Assembly: GCA_019054805.1 (NCBI GenBank)
Contig: JAHQIY010000003.1
Coordinates: 9,672,001-9,736,000 of the forward strand
DNA length: 64,000 nucleotides
Source: Brachionus manjavacas
Lineage: Eukaryota > Rotifera > Eurotatoria > Ploima > Brachionidae
Reading direction: 5' to 3'
This document shows positions 48,201 through 63,200 of the stretch, piece by piece. Under the pieces are notes generated by a model, which saw only the letters and a list, made by a program, of their open reading frames with translations, searched no databases and was not told the origin of the DNA. Every line of letters begins with the position of its first letter. The first letter of the stretch is position 1. A program made the translations under genes and the position numbers.

Positions 48201-51200
48201 TTTCTTGATTTTGGCTTTACAGATCAAAAAAAGATCAAAGATTTGAAAAGTAATGCACAAGGGAAACTTGCAAGTGATTTCAAGCCCACTATTTTTCAAG
48301 TCACTGCAGAATGGTCAATTATTTAGCTACGATAATGATTAAAAGCTCAAATTCAAGAACGCAAAAAGTTATACATTATAAAATTTTCAGGAATCAAAAA
48401 AATTAGAAAGACAAGATTATAGGGCAACTTCGAAAATGAGCAAAAAACCCATTTTTTGACGTTTTTCAGATAGGTTTTTTGCAATGAGGTTTTCGAATTA
48501 TTGAAAACCGAAGATACCACAGGATAGATCTTGAAATTTTCTTGATTTTGGCTTTACAGATCAAAAAAAGATCAAAGATTTGAAAAGTAATGCACAAGGG
48601 AAACTTGCAAGTGATTTCAAGCCCACTATTTTTCAAGTCACTGCAGAATGGTCAATTATTTAGCTACGATAATGATTAAAAGCTCAAATTCAAGAACGCA
48701 AAAAGTTATACATGATAAAAATTTCAGGAATCAAAAAAATAAAAGGACAAGATTTTAGGGCAACTTCGAAAATGAACAAAAACCCATTTTTTGACGTTTT
48801 TCAGATAGGTTTTTAGCAATGAGGTTTTTGAATTATTGAAAACCGAAGGTACCACAGGATAGATCTTGAAATTTTCTTGATTTTGGCTTTACAAATTAAA
48901 AAATAGATCAATGATTTGAAAAGTAATGCACAAGGGAAACTTGCAAGTGATTTCAAGCCCACTATTTTTCAAGTCACTCCAGAATGGTCAATTATTTAGC
49001 TACGATAATGATTAATTGCTCAAATTCAAAAACGCAAAAAGTTATATATGATAAAATTTTCAGGAATCAAAAAAATTAGTAAACAAGATTTTAGGGCAAC
49101 TTCGAAAAAGAGCAAAAAACCCATTTTTAGACGTTTTTCAGATAGGTTTTTAGCAATGAGGTTTTTGAATTATTGAAAACCGAAGATACCACAGGATAGA
49201 TCTTGAAATTTTCTTGATTTTGACTTAACAGATCAAATAAAGATCAATGATTTGAAAAGTAATGCACATGGAAAACTTGCAAGTGATTTCAAGCCCACTA
49301 TTTTTCAAGTCACTGCAGAATGGTCAATTATTTAGCTACGATAATGATTAAAAGCTCAAATTCAAGAACGCAAAAAGTTATACATGATAAAATTTTCAGT
49401 AATGAAAAAAATTAGAGAGACAAGATTTTAGGGCAACTTCGAAAATGAGCAAAAAACCCATTTTTTGACGTTTTTCAGATAGGTATTTTGCAATGAGGTT
49501 TTCGAATTATTGAAAACCGAAGGTACCACAGGTTATATCTTGAAATTTTCATGATTTTGGCTTTACAGATCAAAAAAAGATCAACGATTTGAAAAATAAT
49601 GCACAAGGGAAACTTGCAAGTGATTTCAAGCCCACTATTTTTCAATTCACTGCAGAATGCTCAATTATTTAGCTACGATAATGATTAAAAGCTTAAATTC
49701 AAGAACGCAAAAAGTTATACATTATAAAATTTTCAGGAATCAAAAAAATTAGAGAGACAAGATTATAGGCGGCTTCGAAAATGAAAAAAAACCCATTTTT
49801 TGACGTTTTTCAGATAGGTATTTTGCAATGAGAGTTTCGAATTATTGAAAACCGAAGGTACCACAGGATAGATCTTGAAATTTTCTTGATTTTGGCTTTA
49901 CAAATTAAAAAATAGATCAATGATTTGAAAAGTAATGCACAAGGGAAACTTGCAAGTGATTTCAAGCCCACTATTTTTCAAGTCACTGCAGAATGGTCAA
50001 TTATTTAGCTACGATAATGATTAAAAGCTCAAATTCAAGAACGCAAAAAGTTATACATGATAAAATTTTCAGGAATCAAAATATTAAAAGGACAATATTT
50101 TAGGGCAACTTCGAAAAAGAGCAAAAAACCCATTTTTTGACGTTTTTCAGATAGGTATTTTGCAATGAGGTTTTCGAATTATTGAAAACCGAAGGTACCA
50201 CAGGATAGATCTTGAAATTTTCTTGATTTTGGCTTAACAGATCAAAAAAAGATCAAAGATTTGAAAAGTAATGCACAAGGGAAACTTGCAAGTGATTTCA
50301 AGCCCACTATTTTTCAAGTCACTGCAGAATGGTCAATTATTTAGCTACGATAATGATTAAAAGCTCAAATACAGGATCGCAAAAAGTTATATATGAAAAA
50401 ATTTTCAGGAATCAAAAAAATTAAAAGGACAAGATTTTAGGGCAACTTCGAAAATGAAAAAAAACCCATTTTTTGACGTTTTTCAGATAGGTTTTTAGCA
50501 ATGAGGTTTTTGAATTATTGAAAACCGAAGATACCACAGGATAGATCTTGAAATTTTCTTGATTTTGGCTTTACAGATCAAAAAAAGATCAAAGATTTGA
50601 AAAGTAATGCACAAGGGAAACTTGCAAGTGATTTCAAGCCCACTATTTTTCAAGTCACTGCAGAATGGTCAATTATTTAGCTACGATAATGATTAAAAGC
50701 TCAAATTCAAGAACGCAAAAAGTTATATATAATAAAATTTTCAGGAATCAAAAAAAATAAAAGGACAAGATTTTAGGGCAACTTCGAAAATGAGCAAAAA
50801 ACCCATTTTTTGACGTTTTTCAGATAGGTTTTTAGCAATGAGGTTTTTGAATTATTGAAAACCGAAGATACCACAGGATAGATCTTGAAATTTTCTTGAT
50901 TTTGGCTTTACAGATCAAAAAAGGGGCAAAGATTCGAAAAGTAATGCACATGGGAAACTTGCAAGTGATTTCAAGCCCACTATTTTTCAAGTCACTGCAG
51001 AATGGTCAATTATTTAGCTACGATAATGATTAAAAGCTCAAATACAAGAACGCAAAAAGTAATATATAAAAAAATTTTCAGGAATCAAAAAAAATTAGAA
51101 AGACAAGATTTTAGGGCAAGTTCGTAAATGAAAAAAAACCCATTTTTTGACGTTTTTCAGATAGGTTTTTAGCAATGAGGTTTTTGAATTATTGAAAACC

Positions 51201-54200
51201 GAAGATACCACAGGATAGATCTTGAAATTTTCTTGATTTTGACTCAACAGATCAAAAAAAGGTCAAAGATTCGAAAAGTAATGCACATGGAAAACTTGCA
51301 AGTGATTTCAAGCCCACTATTTTTCAAGTCACTGCAGAATGGTCAATTATTTAGCTACGATAATGATTAAAAGCTCAAATTCAAGAACGCAAAAAGTTAT
51401 ACATGATAAAATTTTCAGGAATCAGAAAAATTAGAAAGACAAGATTTCAGGGCAACTTCGAAAATGAGCAAAAAACCCATGTTTTGACGTTTTTCAGATA
51501 GGTTTTTTGCAATGAGGTTTTTGAATTATTGAAAACCGAAGATACCACAGGAAAGATCTTGAAATTTTCTTGATTTTGGCTTTACAGATCAAAAAAAGAT
51601 CAAAGATTTGAAAAGTAATGCACAAGGGAAACTTGCAAGTGATTTCAAGCCCACTATTTTTCAATTCACTGCAGAATGCTCAATTATTTAGCTACGATAA
51701 TGATTAAAAGCTAAAATTCAAGAACGCAAAAAGTTATATATAATAAAATTTTCAGGAATCAGAAAAATTAGAAAGACAAGATTTTAGGGCAACTTCGAAA
51801 ATGAAAAAAAACCCATTTTTTGACGTTTTTCAGATAGGTTTTTAGCAATGAGGTTTTTGAATTATTGAAAACCGAAGGTACCACAGGATAGATCTTGAAA
51901 TTTTCTTGATTTTGACTTAATAGATCAAAAAAAGATCAATGATTTGAAAAGTAATGCACAAGTGAAACTTGCAAGTGATTTCAAGCCCACTATTTTTCAA
52001 GTCACTGCAGAATGGTCAATTATTTAGCTACGATGATGATTAAATGCTCAAATTCAAGAACGCAAAAAGTTATACATGATAAAAATTTCAGGAATCAAAA
52101 AATTAAAAGGACAAGATTTAAGAGCAAGTTCGAAAATGAGAAAAAACACATTTTTTGACGTTTTTCAGATAGGTTTTTAGCAATGAGGTTTTTGAATTAT
52201 TGAAAACCGAAGGTACCACAGGATAGATCTTGAAATTTTCTTGATTTTGGCTTTACAGATCAAAAAAAGATCAAAGATTTGAAAAGTAATGCACAAGGGA
52301 AACTTGCAAGTGATTTCAAGCCCACTATTTTTCAAGTCACTGCAGAATGGTCAATTATTTAGCTACGATAATGATTAAAAGCTCAAATTCAAGAACGCAA
52401 AAAGTTATACATTATAAAATTTTCAGGAATCAAAAAAATTAGAAAGACAAGATTTTAGGGCAACTTCGATAATGATCAAAAACCCATTTTTTGACGTTTT
52501 TCAGATAGGTTTTTAGCAATGAGGTTTTCGAATTATTGAAAACCGAAGATACCACAGGATAGATCTTGAAATTTTCTTGATTTTGTCTTTACAGATCAAA
52601 ATAAGATCAAAGATTTGGAAAGTAATGCACATGGGAAACTTGCAAGTGATTTCAAGCCCACTATTTTTCAAGTCACTGCAGAATGGTCAATTATTTAGCT
52701 ACGATAATGATTAATAGCTCAAATTCAAGAACGCAAAAAGTTATATAAAATATAATTTTCAGGAATCAAAAAAATTAGAAAGACAAGAATATAGGCGGCT
52801 TCGACAAAGAGCAAGAAACCCATTTTTTGACGTTTTTCAGATAGGTTTTTAGCAATGAGGTTTTCGAATTATTGAAAACCGAAGATACCACAGGATAGAT
52901 CTTGAAATTTTCTTGATTTTGGCTTAACAGATCAAAAAAAGATCAAAGATTTGAATAGTAATGCACAAAGGAAACTTGCAAGTGATTTCAAGCCCACTAT
53001 TTTTCAAGTCACTGCAGAATGGTCAATTATTTAGCTTCGATAATGATTAAATGCTTAAATTCAAGAACGCAAAAAGTTATACATGATAAAGTTAGCAGGA
53101 ATCAAAATATTAAAAGGACAAGATTTTAGGGCAACTTCGTAAAAGAGCAAAAACCCATTTTTTGACGTTTTTCAGATAGGTATTTTGCAATAAGGTTTTC
53201 GAATTATTGAAAACCGAAGGTACCACAGGATAGACCTTGAAATTTTCTTGATTTTGGCTTTACAGATCAAAAAAAGATCAAAGATTTGAAAAGTAATTCA
53301 CAAAGGAAACTTGCAAGTGATTTCAAGCCCACTATTTTTCAAGTCACTGCAGAATGGTCAATTATTTAGCTTCGATAATGATTAAATGCTCAAATTCAAG
53401 AGCGCGAAAAGTTCTACATGGTACAATTTACAGGAGTCAAAAAAAATAAAAGGACAAGATTTTAGGCGACTTCGAAAAAGAGCAAAAAACCCATTTTTTG
53501 ACGTTTTTCAGATAGGTTTTTTGCAATAAGGTTTTCGAATTATTGAAAACCGAAGGTACCACAGGATAGATCTTGAAATTTTCTTGATTTTGGCTTAACA
53601 GATCAAAAAAGATCAAAGATTTGGAAAGTAATGCACATGGGAAACTTGCAAGTGATTTCAAGCCCACTATTTTTCAAGTCACTGCAGAATGGTCAATTAT
53701 TTAGCTACGATAATGATTAAAAGCTCAAATTCAAGAACGCAAAAAGTTATACATGATAAAATTTTCAGGAATCAAAAAAATTAGAAAGACAAGATTTTAG
53801 GCGGCTTCGAAAAAGAGCAAAAAACCCATGTTTTGACGTTTTTCAGATAGGTTTTTTGCAATGAGGTTTTTGAATTATTGAAAACCGAAGATACCACAGG
53901 ATAGATCTTGAAATTTTCTTGATTTTGGCTTTACAGATCAAAAAAAGATCAAAGATTTGAAAAGTAATGCACATGGGAAACTTGCAAGTGATTTCAAGCC
54001 CACTATTTTTCAATTCACTGCAGAATGGTCAATTATTTAGCTACGATAATGATTAAAAGCTTAAATTCAAGAACGCAAAAATTTATACATGATAAAATTT
54101 GCAAGAATCAAAAAAATTAAAAGGACAAGATTTTAGGGCAACTTCGACAAAGAGCAAAAAACCCATGCTTTGACGTTTTTCAGATAGGTTTTTAGCAATG

Positions 54201-57200
54201 AGGTTTTCGAATTATTGAAAACCGAAAATACCACAGGATAGATCTTGAAATTTTCTTGATTTTGGCTTTACAGATCAAAAAAAGATCAAAGATTTGGAAA
54301 GTAATGCACATGGGAAACTTGAAAGTGATTTCAAGCCCACTATTTTTCAAGTCAATGCAGAATGGTCAATTATTTAGCTACGATAATGATTTATAGCTCA
54401 AATTCAAGAACGCAAAAAGTTATACATTATAAAAATTTCAGGAATCAAAAAAATAAAAGGACAAGATTTTAGGGCAACTTCGAAAATGAAAAAAATCCAT
54501 TTTTTGACGTTTTTCAGATAGGTTTTTAGCAATGAGGTTTTTGAATTATTGAAAACCGAAGGTACCACAGGATAGATCTTGAAATTTTCTTGATTTTGGC
54601 TTAACAGATCAAAAAAAGATCAAAGATTTGAAAACTAATGCACAAGGGAAACTTGCAAGTGATTTCAAGCCCACTATTTTTCAAGTCACTGCAGAATGGT
54701 CAATTATTTAGCAACGATAATGATTAAAAGCTCAAATTCAAGAACGCAAAAAGTTATAGATGATAATATTTTCAGGTATCAAAAAAATAAAAGGACAAGA
54801 TTTTAGGCAACTTCGAAAATGAGCAAAAACCCATGTTTTGACGTTTTTCAGATAGGTATTTTGCAATGAGGTTTTCGAATTATTGAAAACCGAAAATACC
54901 ACAGGATAGATCTTGAAATTTTCTTGATTTTGGCTTTACAGATCAAAAAAAGATCAAAGATTTGGAAAGTAATGCACATGGGAAACTTGAAAGTGATTTC
55001 AAGCCCACTATTTTTCAAGTCACTGCAGAATGGTCAATTATTTAGCTTCGATAATGATTAAATGCTCAAATTCAAGAGCGCGAAAAGTTCTACATGGTAC
55101 AATTTACAGGAGTCAAAAAAAATAAAAGGACAAGATTTTAGGCGACTTCGAAAAAGAGCAAAAAACCCATTTTTTGACGTTTTTCAGTTAGGTATTTTGC
55201 AATGAGGTTTTCGAATTATGGAAAACCGAAGATACCACTAGAGAGATCTTGAAATTTTTTTGCCTTTGGCTTTTACAGATCAAAAAAAGATAAATGATTT
55301 GAAAAGTCATGCACAAAGGAAACTTGCAAGTGATTTCAAGCCCACTATTTTTCAAGTCACTGCAGAATGCTCAATTATTTAGCTACAATAATGATTAATA
55401 GCTCAAATTCAAGAGCGCAAAAAGTTATATATAATAAAATTTTCAGGAATCAAAAAAATTAGAAAGACAAGATTTTAGGGCAACTTCGAAAAAGAGCAAA
55501 AACCCATTTTTTGACGTTTTTCAGATAGGTTTTTTGCAATGAGGTTTTTGAATTATTGAAAACCGAAGATACCACAGGATAGATCTTGAAATTTTCTTGA
55601 TTTTGGCTTTACAGATCAAAAAAAGATCAAAGATTTGGAAAGTAATGCACATGGGAAACTTGAAAGTGATTTCAAGCCCACTATTTTTCAACCACTGCAG
55701 AATGGTCTATTATTTAGCTACGATAATGATTAAAAGCTTAAATTCAAGAACGCAAAAAGTAATACATTATAAAATTTTCAGGAATCAAAAAAATTAGAAA
55801 GACAAGATTATAGGGCAACTTCGAAAATGAAAAATAACCCATTTTTTGACGTTTTTCAGATAGGTTTTTAGCAATGAGGTTTTCGAATTATTGAAAACCG
55901 AAGATGCCACAGGATAGATCTTAAAATTTTCTTGATTTTGGCTTTACAGATCAAAAAAAGATCAATGATTAGAAAAGTAATGCACAAGGGAAACTTTCAA
56001 GTGATTTCAAGCCCACTTTTTTTCAAGTCACTGCAGAATTGTCAATTATTTAGCTACGAAAATGATTAAAAGCTCAAATTCAAGAACGCAAAAAGTTATA
56101 CATGATAAAAATTTCAGGAATCAAAAAAATAAAAGGACAAGATTTTAGGGCAACTTCGAAAATGAACAAAAACCCATTTTTTGACGTTTTTCAGATAGGT
56201 TTTTAGCAATGAGGTTTTCGAATTATTGAAAACCGAAGGTACCACAGGATAGATCTTGAAATTTTCTTGATTTTGGCTTTACAGATCAAAAAAAGATCAA
56301 AGATTTGGAAAGTAATGCACATGGGAAACTTGAAAGTGATTTCAAGCCCACTATTTTTCAAGTCAATGCAGAATGGTCAATTATTTAGCTACGATAATGA
56401 TTAAAAGCTTAAATTCAAGAACGCAAAAAGTTATACATGATAAAATTTTCAGGAATCAAAAAAATTAGAAAGACAAGATTTTAGGCGGCTTCGAAAAAGA
56501 GCAAAAAACCCATTTTTTGACGTTTTTCAGATAGGTATTTTGCAATAAGGTTTTCGAATTATTGAAAACCGAAGGTACCACAGGATAGACCTTGAAATTT
56601 TCTTGATTTTGGCTTAACAGATCAAAAAAAGATCAAAGATTTGGAAAGTAATGCACAAGGGAAACTTGCAAGTGATTTCAAGCCCACTATTTTTCAAGTC
56701 ACTGCAGAATGGTCAATTATTTAGCTACGATAATGATTAAAAGCTCAAATTCAAGAACGCAAAAAGTTATACATGATAAAAATTTCAGGAATCAAAAAAA
56801 TAAAAGGACAAGATTTTAGGGCAACTTCGAAAATGAACAAAAACCCATTTTTTGACGTTTTTCAGATAGGTTTTTAGCAATGAGGTTTTTGAATTATTGA
56901 AAACCGAAGATACCACAGGAAAGATTTGGAAATTTTCTTGATTCTGACTTAACAGATCTAAAAAAGATCAATTATTTGAAAAGTAATGCACATAAGAAAC
57001 TTGCAAGTGATTTCAAGCCGACTATTTTTCAAGTCACTGCAGAATGGTCAATTATTTAGCTACGATAATGATTAAAAGCTCAAATTCTAGACAAAAGGTT
57101 ATACATGATAAAAATTTCAGGAATCAAAAAAATTAAAAGGACAAGATTTTAGGGCAACTTCGAAAAAGAGCAAAAAACCCATGTTTCGACGTTTTTCAGA

Positions 57201-60200
57201 TAGGTATTTTGCAATGAGGTTTTCGAATTATTGAAAACCGAAGATACCACAGGATAGATCTTGAAATTTTCTTGATTTTGGCTTTACAGATCAAAAAAAG
57301 ATCATTGATTTGAAAAGTAATGCACAAGGGAAACTTGCAAGTGATTTCAAGCCCACTATTTTTCAAGTCACTGCAGAATGGTCAATTATTTAGCTACGAT
57401 AATGATTAAAAGCTCAAATTCAAGAACGCAAAAAGTTATACATGATAAAAATTTCAGGAATCAAAAAAATAAAAGGACAAGATTTTAGGGCAACTTCGAA
57501 AATGAACAAAAACCCATTTTTTGACGTTTTTCAGATAGGTTTTTAGCAATGAGGTTTTTGAATTATTGAAAACCGAAGATACCACAGGATAGATCTTGAA
57601 ATTTTCTTGATTTTGGCTTTACAGATCAAAAAAGATCAAAGATTTGGAAAGTAATGCTCATTGGAAACTTGCAAGTGATTTCAAGCCCACTTTTTTTCAA
57701 GTCACTGCAGAATGGTCTATTATTTAGCTACGATAATGATTAATAGCTCAAATTCAAGAACGCAAAAAGTTATATAAAATATAATTTTCAGGAATCAAAA
57801 AAATTAGAAAGACAAGAATTTAGGCAACTTCGAAAAAGAGCAAAAAACCCATGTTTTGACGTTTTTCAGATAGGTATTTTGCAATGAGGTTTTCGAATTA
57901 TTGAAAACCGAAAATACCACAGGATAGATCTTGAAATTTTCTTGATTTTGGCTTTACAGATCAAAAAAAGATCAAAGATTTGGAAAGTAATGCACATGGG
58001 AAACTTGAAAGTGATTTCAAGCCCACTATTTTTCAAGTCAATGCAGAATGGTCAATTATTTAGCTACGATAATGATTAAAAGCTTAAATTCAAGAACGCA
58101 AAAAGTAATACATTATAAAATTATCAGGAATCAAAAAAATTAGAAAGACAAGAATATAGGCGGCTTCGAAAAAGAGCAAAAAACCAATTTTTTGACGTTT
58201 TTCAGATAGGTATTTTGCAATGAGGTTTTCGAATTATTGAAAACCGAAAATACCACAGGATAGATCTTGAAATTTTCTTGATTTTGGCTTTACAGATCAA
58301 AAAAAGATCAAAGATTTGGAAAGTAATGCACTAGGGAAACTTGCAAGTGTTTTCAAGCCCACTATTTTTCAACCACTGCAGAATGGTCAATTATTTAGCT
58401 ACGATAATGATTAAAAGCTTAAATTCAAGAACGCAAAAAGTAATACATTATAAAATTATCAGGAATCAAAAAAATTAGAAAGACAAGATTTTAGGGCAAC
58501 TTCGAAAATGAGCAAAAAACCCATTTTTTGACGTTTTTCAGATAGGTTTTTTGCAATGAGGTTTTCGAATTATTGAAAACCGAAGATACCACAGGATAGA
58601 TCTTGAAATTTTCTTGATTTTGGCTTTACAGATCAAAAAAAGATCAAAGATTTGAAAAGTAATGCACAAGGGAAACTTGCAAGTGATTTCAAGCCCACTA
58701 TTTTTCAAGTCACTGCAGAATGGTCAATTATTTAGCTACGATAATGATTAAAAGCTCAAATTCAAGAACGCAAAAAGTTATATATAATAAAATTTTCAGG
58801 AATCAGAAAAATTAGAAAGACAAGATTTTAGGGCAACTTCGAAAATGAGAAAAAAACCCATGTTTTGACGTTTTTCAGATAGGTATTTTGCAATGAGGTT
58901 TTCGAATTATTGAAAACCGAAAATACCACAGGATAGATCTTGAAATTTTCTTGATTTTGGCTTTACAGATCAAAAAAAGATCAAAGATTTGAAAAGTAAT
59001 GCACAAAGGAAACTTGCAAGTGATTTCAAGCCCACTATTTTTCAAGTCACTGCAGAATGCTCAATTATTTACCTACGATAATGATTTATAGCTCAAATTC
59101 AAAAGCACAAAACGTTATTCATGATAAAGTTTGCAGGAATCAAAATATTAAAAGGACAAGATTTTAGGGCAACTTCGTAAAAGAGCAAAAAACCTATTTT
59201 TTGACGTTTTTCAGATAGGTATTTTGCAATGAGGTTTTCGAATTATTGAAAACCGAAGGTACCACAGGATAGACCTTGAAATTTTCTTGATTTTGGCTTT
59301 ACAGATCAAAAAAAGATCAAAGGTTTGAAAAGTAATGCACAAAGGAAACTTGCAAGTGATTTCAAGCCCACTATTTTTCAAGTCACTGCAGAATGGTCAA
59401 TTATTTAGCTACGATAATGATTAAAAGCTCAAATTCAAGAACGCAAAAAGTTATACATGATAAAATTTTCAGGAATCAAAAAAATTAGAAAGACAAGATT
59501 TTAGTGCAACTTCGAAAAAGAGCAAAAAACCCATGTTTTGACGTTTTTCAGATAGGTATTTCGAAATGAGGTTTTCGAATTATTGAAAACCGAAGGTACC
59601 ACAGGATAGATCTTGAAATTTTCTTGATTTTGACTTTACAGATCAAAAAAGATCAAAGATTGGAAAGCAATGCACAAAGGAAACTTGCAAGAGATTTCAA
59701 GCCCACTATTTTTCAAGTCACTGCAGAATGGTCAATTATTTAGCTACGATAATGATTAATAGCTCAAATTCAAGAACGCAAAAAGTTATACATGATAAAA
59801 ATTTCAGGAATCAAAAAAATTAAAAGGACAAGATTTTAGGGCAACTTCGAAAATGAAAAAAAACCCATTTTTTGACGTTTTTCAGATAGGTTTTTAGCAA
59901 TGAGGTTTTCGAATTATTGAAAACCGAAGGTACCACAGGATAGATCTTGAAATTTTCTTGATTTTGAATTAACAGATCAAAAAAAGATCAATGATTTGAA
60001 AAGTAATGCACAAGGGAAACTTGCAAGTGATTTCAAGCCCACTATTTTTCAAGTCACTGCAGAATGGTCAATTATTTAGCTACGATAATGATTAAAAGCT
60101 CAAATTCAAGAACGCAAAAAGTTATATATAATAAAATTTTCAGGAATCAAAAAAATTAGAAAGACAAGATTATAGGCGGCTTCGAAAAAGAGCAAAAAAC

Positions 60201-63200
60201 CCATTTTTTGACGTTTTTCAGATAGGTAATTTGCGATGAGGTTTTCGAATTATTGAAAACCGAAGGTACCACAGGATAGATCTTGAAAATTTCTTGATTT
60301 TGACTTTACAGATCAAAAAAGATCATTGATTTGAAAAGTTATGCACGAGGGAAACTTGCAAGTGTTTTCAAGCCCACTATTTTTCAACCACTGCAGAATG
60401 GTCTATTATTTAGCTACGATAATGATTAAAAGCTTAAATTCAAGAACGCAAAAAGTAATACATTATAAAATTATCAGGAATCAAAAAAATTAGAAAGACA
60501 AGAATATAGGCGGCTTCGAAAAAGAGCAAAAAACCCATGTTTTGACGTTTTTCAGATAGGTTTTTAGCAATGAGGTTTTCGAATTATTGAAAACCGAAGG
60601 TACCACAGGATAGATCTTGAAATTTTCTTGATTTTGGCTTTACAGATCAAAAAAAGATCATTGATTTGAAAAGTAATGCACAAGGGAAACTTGCAAGTGA
60701 TTTCAAGCCCACTATTTTTCAAGTCACTGCAGAATGGTCAATTATTTAGCTACGATAATGATTAATTGTTCAAATTCAAGAACGCAAAAAGTTATACATT
60801 ATAAAATTTTCAGGAATCAAAAAAATTAGAAGGACAAGATTTTAGGGCAACTTCGAAAAAGAGCAAAAAACCCATTTTTTGACGTTTTTCAGATAGGTAT
60901 TTTGCAATGAGGTTTTCGAATTATTGAAAACCGAAGGTACCACAGGATAGATCTTGAAATTTTCATGATTTTGGCTTTACAGATCAAAAAAAGATCAAAG
61001 ATTTGGAAAGTAATGCACTAGGGAAACTTGCAAGTGTTTTCAAGCCCACTATTTTTCAACCACTGCAGAATGGTCTATTATTTAGCTACGATAATGATTA
61101 AAAGCTTAAATTCAAGAACGCAAAAAGTTATACATTATAAAATTTTCAGGAATCAAAAAAATTAGAAAGACAAGAATATAGGGCAACTTCGAAAATGAGC
61201 AAAAAACCCATTTTTTGACGTTTTTCAGATAGGTTTTTTGCAATGAGGTTTTCGAATTATTGAAAACCGAAGATACCACAGGATAGATCTTGAAATTTTC
61301 TTGATTTTTGCTTTACAGATCAAAAAAGATCAAAGATTTGAAAAGTAATGCACATGGGAAACTTGCAAGTGATTTCAAGCCCACTATTTTTCAAGTCACT
61401 GCAGAATGGTCTATTATTTAGCTACGATAATGATTAAAAGCTCAAATTCAAGAACGCAAAAAGTTATACATGATAAAATTTTCAGTAATGAAAAAAATTA
61501 GAAAGACAAGATTTTAGACGGCTTCGAAAAAGAGAAAAAACCATTTTTTGACGTTTATCAGTTAGGTATTTTGCAATAAGGTTTTCGAATTATTGAAAAC
61601 CGAAGGTACCACAGGATAGATCTTGAAATTTTCTTGATTTTGGCTTAACAGATCAAAAAAAGATCAAAGATTTGAAAAGTAATGCACAAAGGAAACTTGC
61701 AAGTGATTTCAAGCCCACTATTTTTCAAGTCACTGCAGAATGGTCAATTATTTAGCTACGATAATGATTAAAAGCTCAAATTCAAGAACGCAAAAAGTTA
61801 TATATAATAAAATTTTCAGGAATCAGAAAAATTAGAAAGACAAGATTTTAGGGCAACTTCGAAAATGAAAAAAAACCCATGTTTTGACGTTTTTCAGATA
61901 GGTATTTCGAAATGAGGTTTTCGAATTATTGAAAACCGAAGGTACCACAGGATAGATCTTGAAATTTTCTTGATTTTGACTTTACAGATCAAAAAAGATC
62001 AAAGATTGGAAAGCAATGCACAAAGGAAACTTGCAAGAGATTTCAAGCCCACTATTTTTCAAGTCACTGCAGAATGGTCAATTATTTAGCTACGATAATG
62101 ATTTATAGCTCAAATTCAAGAACGCAAAATGTTTTATAAAATAAAATTTTCAGGAATCAGAAAAATTAGAAAGACAAGATTTTAGGGCAAATTCGAAAAT
62201 GAAAAAAAACCCATTTTTTGACGTTTTTCAGTTAGGTTTTTTGCAATGAGGTTTTCGAATTATTGAAAACCGAAGATACCACAGGATAGATCTTGAAATT
62301 TTCTTGATTTTGGCTTTACAGATCAAAAAAAGATCAAAGATTTGAAAAGTAATGCACAAGGGAAACTTGCAAGTGATTTCAAGCCCACTATTTTTCAAGT
62401 CACTGCATAATGGTCAATTATTTAGCTACGATAATGATTAAAAGCTCAAATTCAAGATCGCAAAAAGTTTACATTATAAAATTTTCAGGAATCAGAAAAA
62501 TTAGAAAGACAAGATTTTAGGGCAAATTCGAAAATGAAAAAAAACCCATTTTTTGACGTTTTTCAGATAGGTATTTCGAAATGAGGTTTTCGAATTATTG
62601 AAAACCGAAGGTACCACAGGATAGATCTTGAAATTTTCTTGATTTTGGCTTTACAGATCAAAAAAAGATCATTGATTTGAAAGCAATGCACAAGGGAAAC
62701 TTGCAAGAGATTTCAAGCCCACTATTTTTCAACCACTGCAGAATGGTCTATTATTTAGCTACGATAATGATTAATAGCTCAAATTCAAGAACGCAAAAAG
62801 TTAAACATTATAAAATTATCAGGAATCAAAAAAATTAGAAAGACAAGATTATAGGGCAACTTCGAAAAAGAGCAAAAACCCATTTTTTGACGTTTTTCAG
62901 ATAGGTTTTTTGCAATGAGGTTTTCGAATTATTGAAAACCGAAGATACCACAGGATAGATCTTGAAATTTTCTTGATTTTGGCTTTACAGATCAAAAAAA
63001 GATCAAAGATTTGAAAAGTAATGCACAAGGGAAACTTGCAAGTGATTTCAAGCCCACTATTTTTCAAGTCACTGCAGAATGGTCAATTATTTAGCTACGA
63101 TAATGAATAAAAGCTCAAATTCAAGAACGCAAAAAGTTATACATTATAAAATTTTCAGGAATCAAAAAAATTAGAAAGACAAGATTTTAGGGCAACTTCG

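Noticed and set aside
30941..53667. Repeated minus-strand frames of 61-77 codons inside the satellite, apparently a gene family.
   Set aside because: They are the same monomer translated. They are open only where the A-run before GATCA happens to have a length that keeps the frame. Most monomers break the frame, and there is no sign of codon-level constraint.
45182..55797. Plus-strand 66-codon frames at 45182 and 55597 in the satellite.
   Set aside because: Also monomer translations in particular variants; no promoter, signal or conservation.
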